From positions 1,550,001 through 1,614,000 of the forward strand of contig OZ038528.1 of NCBI GenBank assembly GCA_964036665.1: 64,000 nt of DNA, written 5' to 3'. Every line of letters begins with the position of its first letter. Position 1 is the stretch's first letter. Shown in pieces: positions 54,571 to 64,000 of this stretch. This DNA is from Gordius sp. MW1 (Eukaryota > Nematomorpha > Gordioida > Gordea > Gordiidae). Below the pieces are notes generated by a model. It did not search any database. It saw only the letters and a program-made list of their open reading frames with translations, and was not told the DNA's origin. The translations under genes and the position numbers were made by a program.

Positions 54571-56135
54571 ATAGAGAAGAAGAAAAACCTCCAAAACATA
54601 AACGCAAAATCTTGCTAAACTTTATTACCTCCCTATAATAGCCCATCTCGTAAGAATGCTATTGGCTATATCTTTTCTGCTTATTTTATCGAAACTCATT
54701 TGCAAAATAATCAAACATGAAGTAAGGAATAACTCAATTTCCCTAGAAACTTACCTAGCTTGTTTATGATCTTAGATAACCCCATACTGTCCTTCAATAT
54801 AGCCGCTTAATCTGGAAATATACGTCACTCTACCGCTGCCGGCTTTGTAATTCACTTGTAAATGAGGAAGTTAGTCACCCTCGCATTGTAAATCTAACAA
54901 AAGCAGATATAGTAGGCACTAAAAGATACATTTTAACAAGCTGCCCTCAAATGGACAATAGTTTCCTCCTTCCCGATAAATCCTGACGGTATGTCACTTG
55001 TTCCCTGAAATAATATCCTTTTTCTAAAATTAGACTTTATTGAACTAATCCTTTGCACCCTCTGACTATTCAAGTTAAAACATTCAACTTTATTAGAATC
55101 CTCCATTTTTATTCCCTTCATTTCGGCATGCCTAGGGAACTTTCGAAATTCGGGAAGAGTGGTTTTTAATAAACGCTCATCTCCCTCAAAAATTTTGAAT
55201 TATAATTGGAAATATGGTCTATGCAAGGTTGATTTTATTTAACAAAATAACTTAGTTTTGTCAATTTTCAACCTTTTTGAAGCGTTAAGACTTTTTGGAA
55301 TCCACTTACATAAAAATCCCAAGTTATATAAATAGAGAAGCGAACTTAGTAATGATTAAATCATTTATTTAAAAAATTAATTTGTTAAATTTGATAAACG
55401 TAATAAAAACCAGACCAAGTTCTTGTAAGTCAAAATACAAATTAGTTAAGTTGGCAAATCTACTTATAGCCAGACACGGGCAGAGCTCGTTTCGCTAGCT
55501 TAAAGTCCGTCCAAGTCCAACCCGTTTTAAAACAAAAATCCCTTTTAATGCACGCCATGTTTATAGACCTTCGCAGGCCGGGATTTTATAATTTTAACTT
55601 TGCCAACGCCAACAATACTTGCTTCAACAAAACCGGTTAAGTCATGATGATCTAAAAATATGCTTTAAAAATCAATTTACTTTACCATGAGGATTATTAA
55701 TTCTAGTTTAAACACCAATATCTATTGTAGATGGAAACTCAGTTTCAATAGAAAAGATAAAACATTAATGTGGAAGCATGTATGAATGAAGCGTGGAAAC
55801 AGTTTTTTAAATTGATTTGATTATTAATTATATTATTTTATAATCATACTGTTCTCTAGTAGTATTAACACTTGCAATTTTTAGAATCAAGGAATTTAAA
55901 ATAAATATGTCAAAGGCTTAGAATTATCAATTCTTTGTTACAAAAATCTTGCTTGTATTAGCATATTCCTCACCTATTTTAGAAGTTGAGATAGTTTTCT
56001 AAAGAGATAATTAAGATATATTTCTTTTCATTTTAAACCACGTACTAGGGTAGTAAAATTTTATCAAAAGCTTTAAAATTAATACATTTTTGTCTATAAT
56101 AAAATCTTAAACTAATTAGGTAATTCTATACGGCG
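54571..56135. other. No gene recognised
   Basis: AT-rich sequence with only short ORFs. There is no terminal repeat or splice-consistent exon that I can support. Confidence 0.35.
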
Positions 56136-56184
56136 TTTTTTGCTAGTGATGTGCGTATAGTATACGCACATCACTAGCAAAAAA
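56136..56184. repeat. Perfect 49-bp palindrome (24-bp arms, 1-nt centre)
   Basis: The left arm TTTTTTGCTAGTGATGTGCG + TATA and its exact reverse complement flank a single G at 56160. Such an arm-to-arm join would extrude as a hairpin with almost no loop. The TAGTGATGTGCG edge looks like a hAT-type terminus, so it could be two fused transposon ends. Confidence 0.95.
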
Positions 56185-56200
56185 TCTTTTCTTCCAATGA

Positions 56201-56219
56201 GGGGGGGGGGGGGGGGGGG
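56201..56219. repeat. Poly-G tract (19 nt)
   Basis: Nineteen consecutive G residues, then A and AGGGGGG. It lies 16 bp after the perfect palindrome. Confidence 0.95.
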
Positions 56220-56455
56220 AAGGGGGGTTTTAACCCAAAAGCCCTCTCTTTTTCTAGGCCACTGTTTGCACGCCTTAGTGTTGGTTATGGTGGCCGAGTG
56301 AATGCTGCTTGGGTTTTATGATATGCCATTTAATGTGTTAGTAAGATACTTGCCGCGGTTTTTAGCATCTTTAATGAAATTGCAATCATCCACCAGCTAA
56401 AACGGAAATCTGTAGTTAGATTGTTGGTCGTTTTAGAGGTAATCTGCTTTAGCAA

Positions 56456-56662
56456 ATGTCTTTTAAGTATGACGTGTTATGTCATAATATGCATTGTCCT
56501 GCCGAGCGCGCAGTATTTGCCCAGGGGGCCATGCGAATGCGTTGGAATGTTATAATCAAGGCCATGCGGGGCAGGAGACATTTTGAGTGGTCGACAGACG
56601 TTTTAATCGTTGATTATAGTAAAGGTGTATTAGAGCGTCCATTTGTCGTATTAATGACCAGG
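56456..56662 (+). CDS. Candidate exon, unrecognised
   Basis: Open from ATG at 56456 (MSFKYDVLCHNMHCPAERA...) to a good splice donor, ACCAG/GTAAGTA, at 56662/56663. The translation has mixed composition and two CHNMHC-type Cys/His pairs, and the GC content is above background. No family is recognised. A possible following exon (acceptor at about 56770, CKFDELVLKNLSCIIIDN) does not join in phase. It may be part of an old transposon. Confidence 0.3.
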
Positions 56663-57005
56663 TAAGTAGGCAGCATTTTTCGCTCACAGCATTTGGACAC
56701 GACTCGACATTAAATTTTAAAGTTTAAAATGGTTAAGTGTTTCACCATGATCATGTCTTTCTCATTGTAGGATGCAAATTTGACGAATTAGTGCTTAAAA
56801 ATTTGAGCTGCATTATAATTGATAACCATGATGCCGACGAGTGTTCTGGGGTAGTAGGCGGCTCCCTCAAAATGCAGGGTCTCCAGTGTTGAATTTGGAG
56901 TGGTTTATCAGTATTTTAATTAAAGTAGCGACGAGAAGAATTGTGTTGGTGGACAGAGAAGTAATAATTCCTTTGCGTTTATAATTACGTGACTTCTTGT
57001 TGTAG

Positions 57006-57131
57006 CATGGGCGTAGCTAGGGGATGGCTTGGAGGAACAGCTGCCCTCTCTAAATCCAAAAATTGTTAAAATTTATAAATTATTGTTTTGTCCCTCCCTA
57101 AATCATTATTGCCCCCCCCCCCCTTAAATCC
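57006..57131. mobile_element. CATGGGCG-type MITE (family C), right end degraded
   Basis: CATGGGCGTAGCTAGGGG at the left; AATCATTATTGCCCCCC and a C-run near 57120 resemble the family C right half, but the final CGCCCATG is lost. Confidence 0.55.
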
Positions 57132-57196
57132 AATTTTAGCAAACCCTATGTATTGTAGAACATAAAATTTTAAATTTTAAGAATGTATATTATATA

Positions 57197-57507
57197 CATA
57201 GACTAATAAAACCATAGACTGCCGAACAGCTGATTTTTACTATTATTCAAACACCATTACAGCTGCCATCTTAAGGAAAAAACTCCACTACAGGTACATT
57301 AATACTTTATAACCATATAATATTTAAGAAAATAAGTAAGATTATTAGCTTAATTTATAAATTAAAAAAGAAAATAAGTAAAATATAACAATAAATTAAA
57401 TTGACTTCTATTGTTAATGTTATATGTAATTTCCCACAAAATAGCTGTTTCTATACTTGCTGAATAATTATCAGCTGTTAGGCAGTCTATGGTTATATTA
57501 GTCTATG
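57197..57507. mobile_element. P-type MITE (family B) with 8-bp duplication
   Basis: 311 bp. CATAGACTAATAAAACCATAG and CTATGGTTATATTAGTCTATG are inverted ends. ATTATATA is duplicated exactly at 57189-57196 and 57508-57515. Internal CAGCTG-containing arms (GAACAGCTGATTTTTACT, TAATTATCAGCTGTTAGG) are also inverted. Confidence 0.92.
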
Positions 57508-57661
57508 ATTATATATTGACTAATACTTACCGAGTTTACGGCATATTAATATAGGTTGGTGGATTCGGCCTGCTTTTATAAAATAAGGGATCAAAGAATC
57601 TAACATCCCTAAAAGACAAAAAAAATTTAATACAAAAACCCTTAAATATAAAAAAATATGT

Positions 57662-57751
57662 TTTGTCCCCCCCCCGTTATTAAACTTAACACATTTTAGC
57701 ACCCCCACCCCCCCCCCCCCCCCTCCAATCCAAAACCTGGCTACGCCCATG
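57662..57751. mobile_element. CATGGGCG-type MITE (family C) right half
   Basis: Two C-runs, AATCCAAAACCTGGCTACGC and the CCATG terminus (57751) match the right end of 40015-40150. Confidence 0.6.
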
Positions 57752-57994
57752 GCATGTTCTTTTAATTTTTGTCCTTTAAGCAAGATCTATAACGATAACC
57801 CTAATTTGTAGCCATTTCTTGTGTTTTTAAATATTTAGTATACCAAATTAAGTCAAAGCTTCATTTATGATGTGTGCACATGATAAATTCACGCCATAAG
57901 TGACGAGTTGGTTGAAATGAGCTTTGTATTGAATTGGACAAATAAAGTAAAATCATATGTAGCGATTGTGTTTTTCGCGGTTAAAATTGGACAA

Positions 57995-58077
57995 ATGGCA
58001 AAACATAGACGATCTCATTCCTTAGCGTTTCCACGGCCACAATTTCACGAAAGACTTAAAGATAATCTTATCCCTTG
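57995..58077 (+). CDS. Possible first coding exon of the CLC-7 gene
   Basis: ATG at 57995 opens MAKHRRSHSLAFPRPQFHERLKD to a GT donor at 58077/58078 (CTTGT/GTATAC) in phase with the exon at 58122. N-termini of this family are variable, so similarity cannot confirm it. The intervening 44 bp would match the very short introns that follow. Confidence 0.35.
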
Positions 58078-58121
58078 TGTATACATTAATATATAAATTA
58101 TTATAATTATGTTAATCTTAG

Positions 58122-61100
58122 CTCCTTTTGCGAAGTCATTCTTACGGAACTTTTAAAAATGTGGAAACTCCTCTCGACGTTCAGCACCCGAAATCCTTGC
58201 TGTCAGATAAATATGAGGTTTTTACAGCTTGATATTATATATTGTCGTTTAAATAGAGCTTAGATTATGATCCATGTGAAAATTCGTTAGTAAAGATATG
58301 TGATCCACGTTTGGAATACAAAGTATTCCTACAAAATTTCGAAACATCTTATATTTTTTAGAAACACAAAATAGTACAATTCCAAAGATGGACTGTTATG
58401 CTCTTAATAGGTGTATCAACTGCCCTAGTTGGATGTTTTATTGATATATCAATTGATTTTCTTACTGAACTACAGTACAATTGGATAAAACAACCTCTGG
58501 ACAAAATGACACAAAATGTGTCTGATACGTATATGCCATTGTTGGATGAAGCAAAATATAGGCCTTTAACATCCTTAATAATGAAACCATACTTTATGTG
58601 TCTGGGTTGTGCTATGGGTCTTGTAATTTTACCTGCATTATTAGTTGCTTTTGTAGAACCAATGGCTGGAGGAAGTGGATTATCACAAATTAAATGCTTT
58701 TTAAATGGTGTCAAAATACCCAACATTGTTAGGTTAAAAACTTTGTTAATTAAGGTAAGTGATATAATAATTTCTATATGTTAATAGATTTTTGGAGTTG
58801 TTTGTGCTGTTAGTGGTGGCTTAATAATTGGAAAAGAAGGTCCAATGATTCATATTGGATCAATTATAGCAGCAGGTGTTTCTCAGGGATGTAGCACGAC
58901 ATTAAAATGTGATTTGAAAATTTTTGAAAGTTTTAGAACAGATCAGGAGAAAAGAGATTTTGTATCTGCAGGCACTGCTGCTGGTATTGCTGCAGCATTT
59001 GGGGCTCCAGTGGGTAAAGAATATTTTGAAAGTTTCTTTTATTTATTTATTTATTAAGGTGGAGTGCTATTAAGCCTCGAGGAAGGGGCAAGTTTTTGGA
59101 ATCAATCCTTGACTTGGAGAATATTTTTTGCATCTATGACATCTACATTTACATTGAATGTCATCATGAGTGCTTACAAAGGACACCCTGGAGAGTTATC
59201 AAATAGTGGCTTGTTAAATTTTGGAAAGTTAGATGACATATATTACAGTATCAAGGAGATTCCAATATTTTTATTCATGGCAGTTATTGGTAATACTTAC
59301 TTGCAGCTTTTATACTATGCTTTCATGCTTAATTTCACCCTTTTTATGCATTTATTGATATGTTAGCACATATTTGTTTCTTTAGTTTTCTTTTACTATA
59401 TACTCATAAAAGTCCATTCATTCTATAAGAATGTTCCTTCATTGAAATATAATAAATAAAATTAAATGATTTATTTTTTATTTTGAAAAGGTGGAGTGTT
59501 AGGAGCCCTCTTTAATCACGTGAATATAAATTTGACATTGTTTAGGATGCGTCATGTTACAAAACCTTTTATGCGTGTTACAGAAGCTTTACTCGTCACC
59601 TTACTTACTTCTTCACTCATTTTTGCTGTCCTATATTATGTCCAAGTTTGTACACCCCTTGATGTCAACACTGTTAGTAGACCCATACAAGTGCCCACAT
59701 TCCTATATTATTATTTTATTTAGTGTTCTGAGTTAATTTTGAAATTATATGTGTAACTTTATGCTTAAAAACCTTTATAAATAATATTTTGTGGATGAAT
59801 AGGTTTAAAATTACCATAATTTATGCCTTTTACTTAAATCTAATTTTTTTAAATTTAAATGTATTAATGTAATTTATGTAGATGTTTTGCAATGATGGGG
59901 AATACAACTCCGTTGCAACCTTATTTTTTCAAACTGCAGAAGTGCGTATTAGAGGACTCTTTCATGATACTCCAGGTTAATATGTACAACAATCTGTAAT
60001 TTAACATAAGTCAATTCAAAGTAATAAACTTAAATCTGCAATTTAATTTTTGACATTCAAATAATGTTTTTATTTAAATTTACTTTTAAAAGCACTTTGA
60101 ATCATGGCTTTTAGAATTTTTTAAATTTGAATGCTTTGTATTTGAAGGAACTTATAACATGTGGTCTCTCTTACTCATCTCCGTACTCTGGTTCATTCTG
60201 AGTTGTTGGACATTCGGTATATGCGTACCTAGTGGAATATTTATTCCCTGTCTCATGGTTGGGGCAGCCTGGGGTCGACTTATAGGTAATATATATAGAA
60301 AAAAGAGGGTAATATAAAATAGTTATATAAAAAGATAATGAATCATCTATTTTAAAAAATTCACTTTGGGAACTATAAAGATATTAATATATAAATATGA
60401 CGACAACCTAGACAAGTTGCCCAAATAAAAGCATTAAAATAGGTAATAATCAGTTGGGGGCACAAAAACAATAATACAATTTGAGCTCGGGCGAGGTCGA
60501 AAAAAGTAAAGCCAATCGGTGGTCATTAGCAAGCGTATTTGTGAAAGCCTAATAAAAGCTTTTTACAGAAGCATAAGTCCACAGCAATTAAAACCCGTAT
60601 ATGTTTCCACGGCAGTTATTCAAAAAGTATAGGTTGGACAGGGCAGACGGACAACCAAAAGCGTACAAATTTATGCTTATATTTATTGGTAGGCATGGTA
60701 TTGCACACCATATTCCCCAATGCAGTTTGGGCCGCTAACCCAGCCAAATTTGCCTTGGTAGGGGCTGCCGTTCAATTAGGTGGAGTGGTCAGAATGACCC
60801 TAAGCTTGACAGTCATGCTCATAGAAGCTACAGGTACCCCATATTTTTCATACTTTTGTTATAAAGGATACTTTTTGCAATTTTAAGATATTAGAGATTA
60901 ATGAGAATAGAGAGTTTTAATCGAATATTCTCGATCTTAATATAATTTAGTTTATTTAACCTTATCTCGAATGCAAGAAATTCCTTTGAATTACATTTTG
61001 ACATGAGTCACTAAAATTGTCTTGTACTCCATCTAGAGGCTAAAAATTTTATAAAGTCTTCTGGTCAGGTTCGGGTGAAAATTTTAAAATGCTTTTGGGT

Positions 61101-64000
61101 TGGGTTGAAAAAAATAGACTTTTTCTCTAATTTCAACTACCTTCTGTTTAGACAAACCAATTGTAATAAAGCCATCATTGCTTATTGATCACTCTAAGGG
61201 TGGATTTAAATCATTTTTTAGACTTATAAATATGCCAAAGTTAGATTAGATTTTCTAAAAATATTGTTGGATGTAGGGAATAAAACTTTGTACGTCATTT
61301 AATATTGTATCTCGATGATTAAATATAAACTTCGTGTTTTTTTGTTGAACAATAGGAAATATCACATTTGGGTTAGTCCTTATGCTTACCCTCATGTTAA
61401 CAAAATGGGTCGGTGACATCTTTAACGAAGGCATCTACGACATGCAAATCCACTTGTCCAGCGTGCCTTTTTTGGAATGGGAGCCTCCTGCTTTATCTAC
61501 CAACATCGTAGCTGATCAAGTAACTTACGTATTCTCTTACGTTTTTATCTTTATTTTAGCATTAAAAATTTAATTAAGTAACTTGATCAGGCATTTTGGG
61601 TTTGATTTATTTTTAAATTAAAAGTTGCAAATGTTATGGAAGAAAGCATAATGCGAACATAGTAAAAGGTGTCCATACGTAAGTTGTTCCTCGAACATAG
61701 TTGCCTACTACACATACCTCTTACGTCATTATTAGCCGATCTTTAGTCTATTGTTATCAGTGTTGTAAAAAGGGCTGGGTCCTGTTTGGGCGACCTTTGG
61801 TTATGGTCGACAAAGGTTTTTTGGTCACCATTTCTCATAACAGTGCAATGTTTGGTCGACCAAACAAAACCCAGACCTTTTTACAACACTAATTGTTATA
61901 TTATAACGTTTGGCAAAAATAATAATTATTTACACTTGATATATTAAACAACAATCTTCTCGATAAGCTTTAACCTCCCCCCCCCCCCCGTTTAATTTTA
62001 TGCGCTTTTATAATACTTATTATTTATTAGTTTTTCGATTAGGTTGAGCCCCGTCATTTTATATTCACCATAAAAATTTAAAAAAGCATCATCTTAAAGG
62101 CAAATATCAAAATGGACTTTAATATAGAATTTTTGAACTTGGATTACTTGGAGCCTTCTGTTGCATAGATTTTCTTTTTACGCTAGTTCATAGCCAAAAA
62201 GCATTTTTGTTTCTTATGGTCACTGTAACATGTTTTAAATGCCTTCAGGGATATAAAAGTATAGCAATTAATACAAAAAAGTTACTTTATTTTGACAATT
62301 TTACTTTTTACCGGCTATAATGAGTCACATACTAAAAGCTTTTTTGTCTATTAAAAATCGAAAATTTTGTATGACTTATAAATCCGCAGGAAATCAGTTA
62401 ACAACTGAAGAGATGTATTAAACCAGGCGCGAAAGAATTAAAATGTTTTAGAAGATTATTATTAATTTATTCTAATTACACGACGCGACAATAATTTGTT
62501 TCCATCCAAAGGTTTTGGTCGTCCCCCAAAAGGGAAGGACTATATCTACTTGAGGATTTCTAAAGTCCCGATTTAATATTTTATTTAATGACTACGCGAC
62601 AAAAAATAAAATTATATTTATATGAATGCCAATATCGAACGATCGGGTACATATAATATTAATCGCTCTATCATTATTCTTGGCACATTTCCAAAGTAAA
62701 GTTTTTCTAGCTAAAGCTATGACTCAGTACATTTCCAGCAATTTAAAACTAGAACTTAAGTAACAGGGTAATAAAAAAAGGAATAGGGAAGGGGGAATAG
62801 AAACATGATTTAACATAAACAGGCGTATAGTAACATCATAAACAGGAGTAGAGTAACGTCATAAACAAACGTACAGTAACGGAATAAACAGGGGTAATCT
62901 GTCGTGACTCATTAGTCATCCGATAAATAATAATAATCGTAGCATATAAGTATACGAAGAAATAAACAAACAAAATCAAATAAGCTAATAATCAATCGTG
63001 TGCTACGCGTAAAGTTATAAAAATAAGTAATAATGATTCAGGGAGGGGGAAACCCCACAGAATCTAATGCCAGGTTATAAAAATTTTGAGAAGGAGCATT
63101 GGGAACCATTAACAACTTAATTTAATATTTGTGGATTCTGAATTTGACCATAGCTCAAGATAAAAATGGGTTAATCTCATTTATAGTTCTGTTGTAAAAA
63201 CGGCTGGGTTTTGTTTGGTCAACCTTTGGGTCGAGTCGACTAAACATCTTAATCTACCCCTAGGCTTAGTCGAAATTTGAAAAAAAACAGAAACTACGGT
63301 TGGATTTAGTTAAACTTAAGGTCAATCAAACAAAACTTAACTGTTTTGACAACACTAATTTATAGGCTCGGGCGTCTTTAATTTTTAAAACTTTTTTCGG
63401 CGCATTTTGCAATAAACCTATATTTTATTCCTCTTTCAACAATTTAAAAAAAAAATTTTAAAAAATGACTTTTTTGCTTTATTTGGAATAGATAATGAGT
63501 CATCCGGTTACTTTTTTGCGTACTATCGAAAAATTGGGAACGATCGTGGACGTACTCAAAACGCAAACTCACAACGGTTTCCCTTTGGTGGATGTCATAA
63601 CAGAACGTGACCAAATAAAATACGGTAGATTCCGGGGGCTCATACTACGATCTCAGCTATTAGTCATACTCAGGCACGAGGTAAAATAAGCCAGTTATGC
63701 TCAGTTTTATTGGTTTTTTGCTAAGTTTACATTAATTTTTCTCGATATTTATGTGGCTGATATAATGTCTTTTTTTCGATGTATTTTCACCAATTTGATT
63801 TAATGTGCAAATCTCATAAATTATTTAATTCTAGTTTATATAACTAGGTGTATCTGATTGGCCGTGGTTAAAATCGTCATCATTTAAGTTTCTTGGCATC
63901 CGTTTAAACTTGGAATTAATTTGTGTTATTGCTGCAGATCATTGTTTACCTCACCTTGAATTACATTCCCACGAGCTGTGCTCATACCGAGGAACGCTAT
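58122..64000 (+). CDS. ClC-7: CLC-7-type chloride/proton exchanger (5' and 3' ends incomplete)
   Basis: Exons: 58122-58217, 58257-58322, 58362-58754, 58788-59013, 59059-59289, 59491-59690, 59882-59975, 60148-60285, 60693-60833, 61356-61519, 63492-63680 and 63938-64000 (cut by the window). All phases match, giving about 667 residues. CLC-7 is a lysosomal 2Cl-/H+ antiporter. Visible hallmarks are SDKYESLDYD before the membrane domain, [13 protein letters not shown] (selectivity region), GKEGPMIH with the gating Glu, [20 protein letters not shown] with the proton Glu, [35 protein letters not shown] and a first CBS domain (MSHPVTFL to LRSQLLVIL). The N-terminus may extend into 57995-58077. Two introns are only 39 bp long. 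Confidence 0.94.
61758..61891. mobile_element. hAT-type MITE (family A) with 8-bp duplication
   Basis: 134 bp. CAGTGTTGTAAAAAGGGCTG and AGACCTTTTTACAACACTA are the ends. ATTGTTAT is duplicated exactly at 61750-61757 and 61892-61899. The copy lies in the CLC-7 intron before the CBS exon and gives the clearest hAT assignment for family A. Confidence 0.92.
61892..63186. other. Intron of CLC-7 with minor repeats
   Basis: A C12-type run near 61977. A diverged tandem repeat of about 30 bp (TAACATAAACAGG... / TAACGTCATAAACA...) at 62808-62900. No coding sequence recognised. Confidence 0.5.
63187..63357. mobile_element. hAT-type MITE (family A) with 8-bp duplication
   Basis: 171 bp. TTCTGTTGTAAAAACGGCTG and AACTGTTTTGACAACACTA are the ends. 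ATTTATAG is duplicated exactly at 63179-63186 and 63358-63365. It is 134 bp upstream of the CBS-domain exon. Confidence 0.92.

Overview
The window is animal nuclear DNA: AT-rich, with spliced GT–AG genes and a heavy load of transposable elements. Three large conserved metazoan genes were assembled exon by exon, and intron phase matched at every junction used. A MALT1-type paracaspase lies on the minus strand (22615 down to 5892, 11 exons, about 678 aa). A GluN1-like NMDA receptor subunit lies on the minus strand (44436 down to 24601, 17 exons, about 960 aa). A CLC-7-type chloride/proton exchanger lies on the plus strand (58122 to beyond the window end). Together they indicate an invertebrate; the phylum cannot be fixed from sequence alone. 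Short introns (39 bp in the CLC gene, 45-50 bp in a transposon), abundant MITEs and long poly-G/poly-C tracts are features of this genome.

Layout. 1-5.9 kb: Helitron-like terminus with a GC-rich hairpin minisatellite, then an internally deleted Ty3/gypsy LTR retrotransposon. 5.9-22.6 kb: the paracaspase gene. Its third intron (about 10 kb) holds a 110-bp minisatellite, a decayed intron-bearing Ginger1 DNA transposon with an OTU protease domain, a gypsy RT fragment and Tc1/mariner-like transposase remnants. 22.6-24.6 kb: no gene seen. 24.6-44.4 kb: the NMDA receptor gene, with introns full of Helitron-like tandem repeats, MITEs of hAT, P, MULE and mariner type (several with intact target-site duplications), a LINE tail and Helitron Rep/helicase relics. 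44.4-58 kb: mostly repeats, plus one unrecognised membrane-protein ORF (49.2-49.8 kb), a 1-kb hAT element, a degraded RTE-like LINE (52.2-54.6 kb) and a perfect palindrome at 56.1 kb. 58.1-64 kb: the CLC-7 gene.

The three host genes are not an operon or a pathway: one is immune/NF-kB-type signalling, one synaptic ligand gating, one lysosomal ion exchange. What stands out is the mobile-element record. It includes P-type MITEs built as an inverted duplication of a THAP-encoding first exon, MITEs nested in MITEs, MITEs abutting splice sites, a retrotransposon whose gag and pol share one frame separated by a single UGA-CUA stop, and Helitron-associated hairpin tandem repeats.
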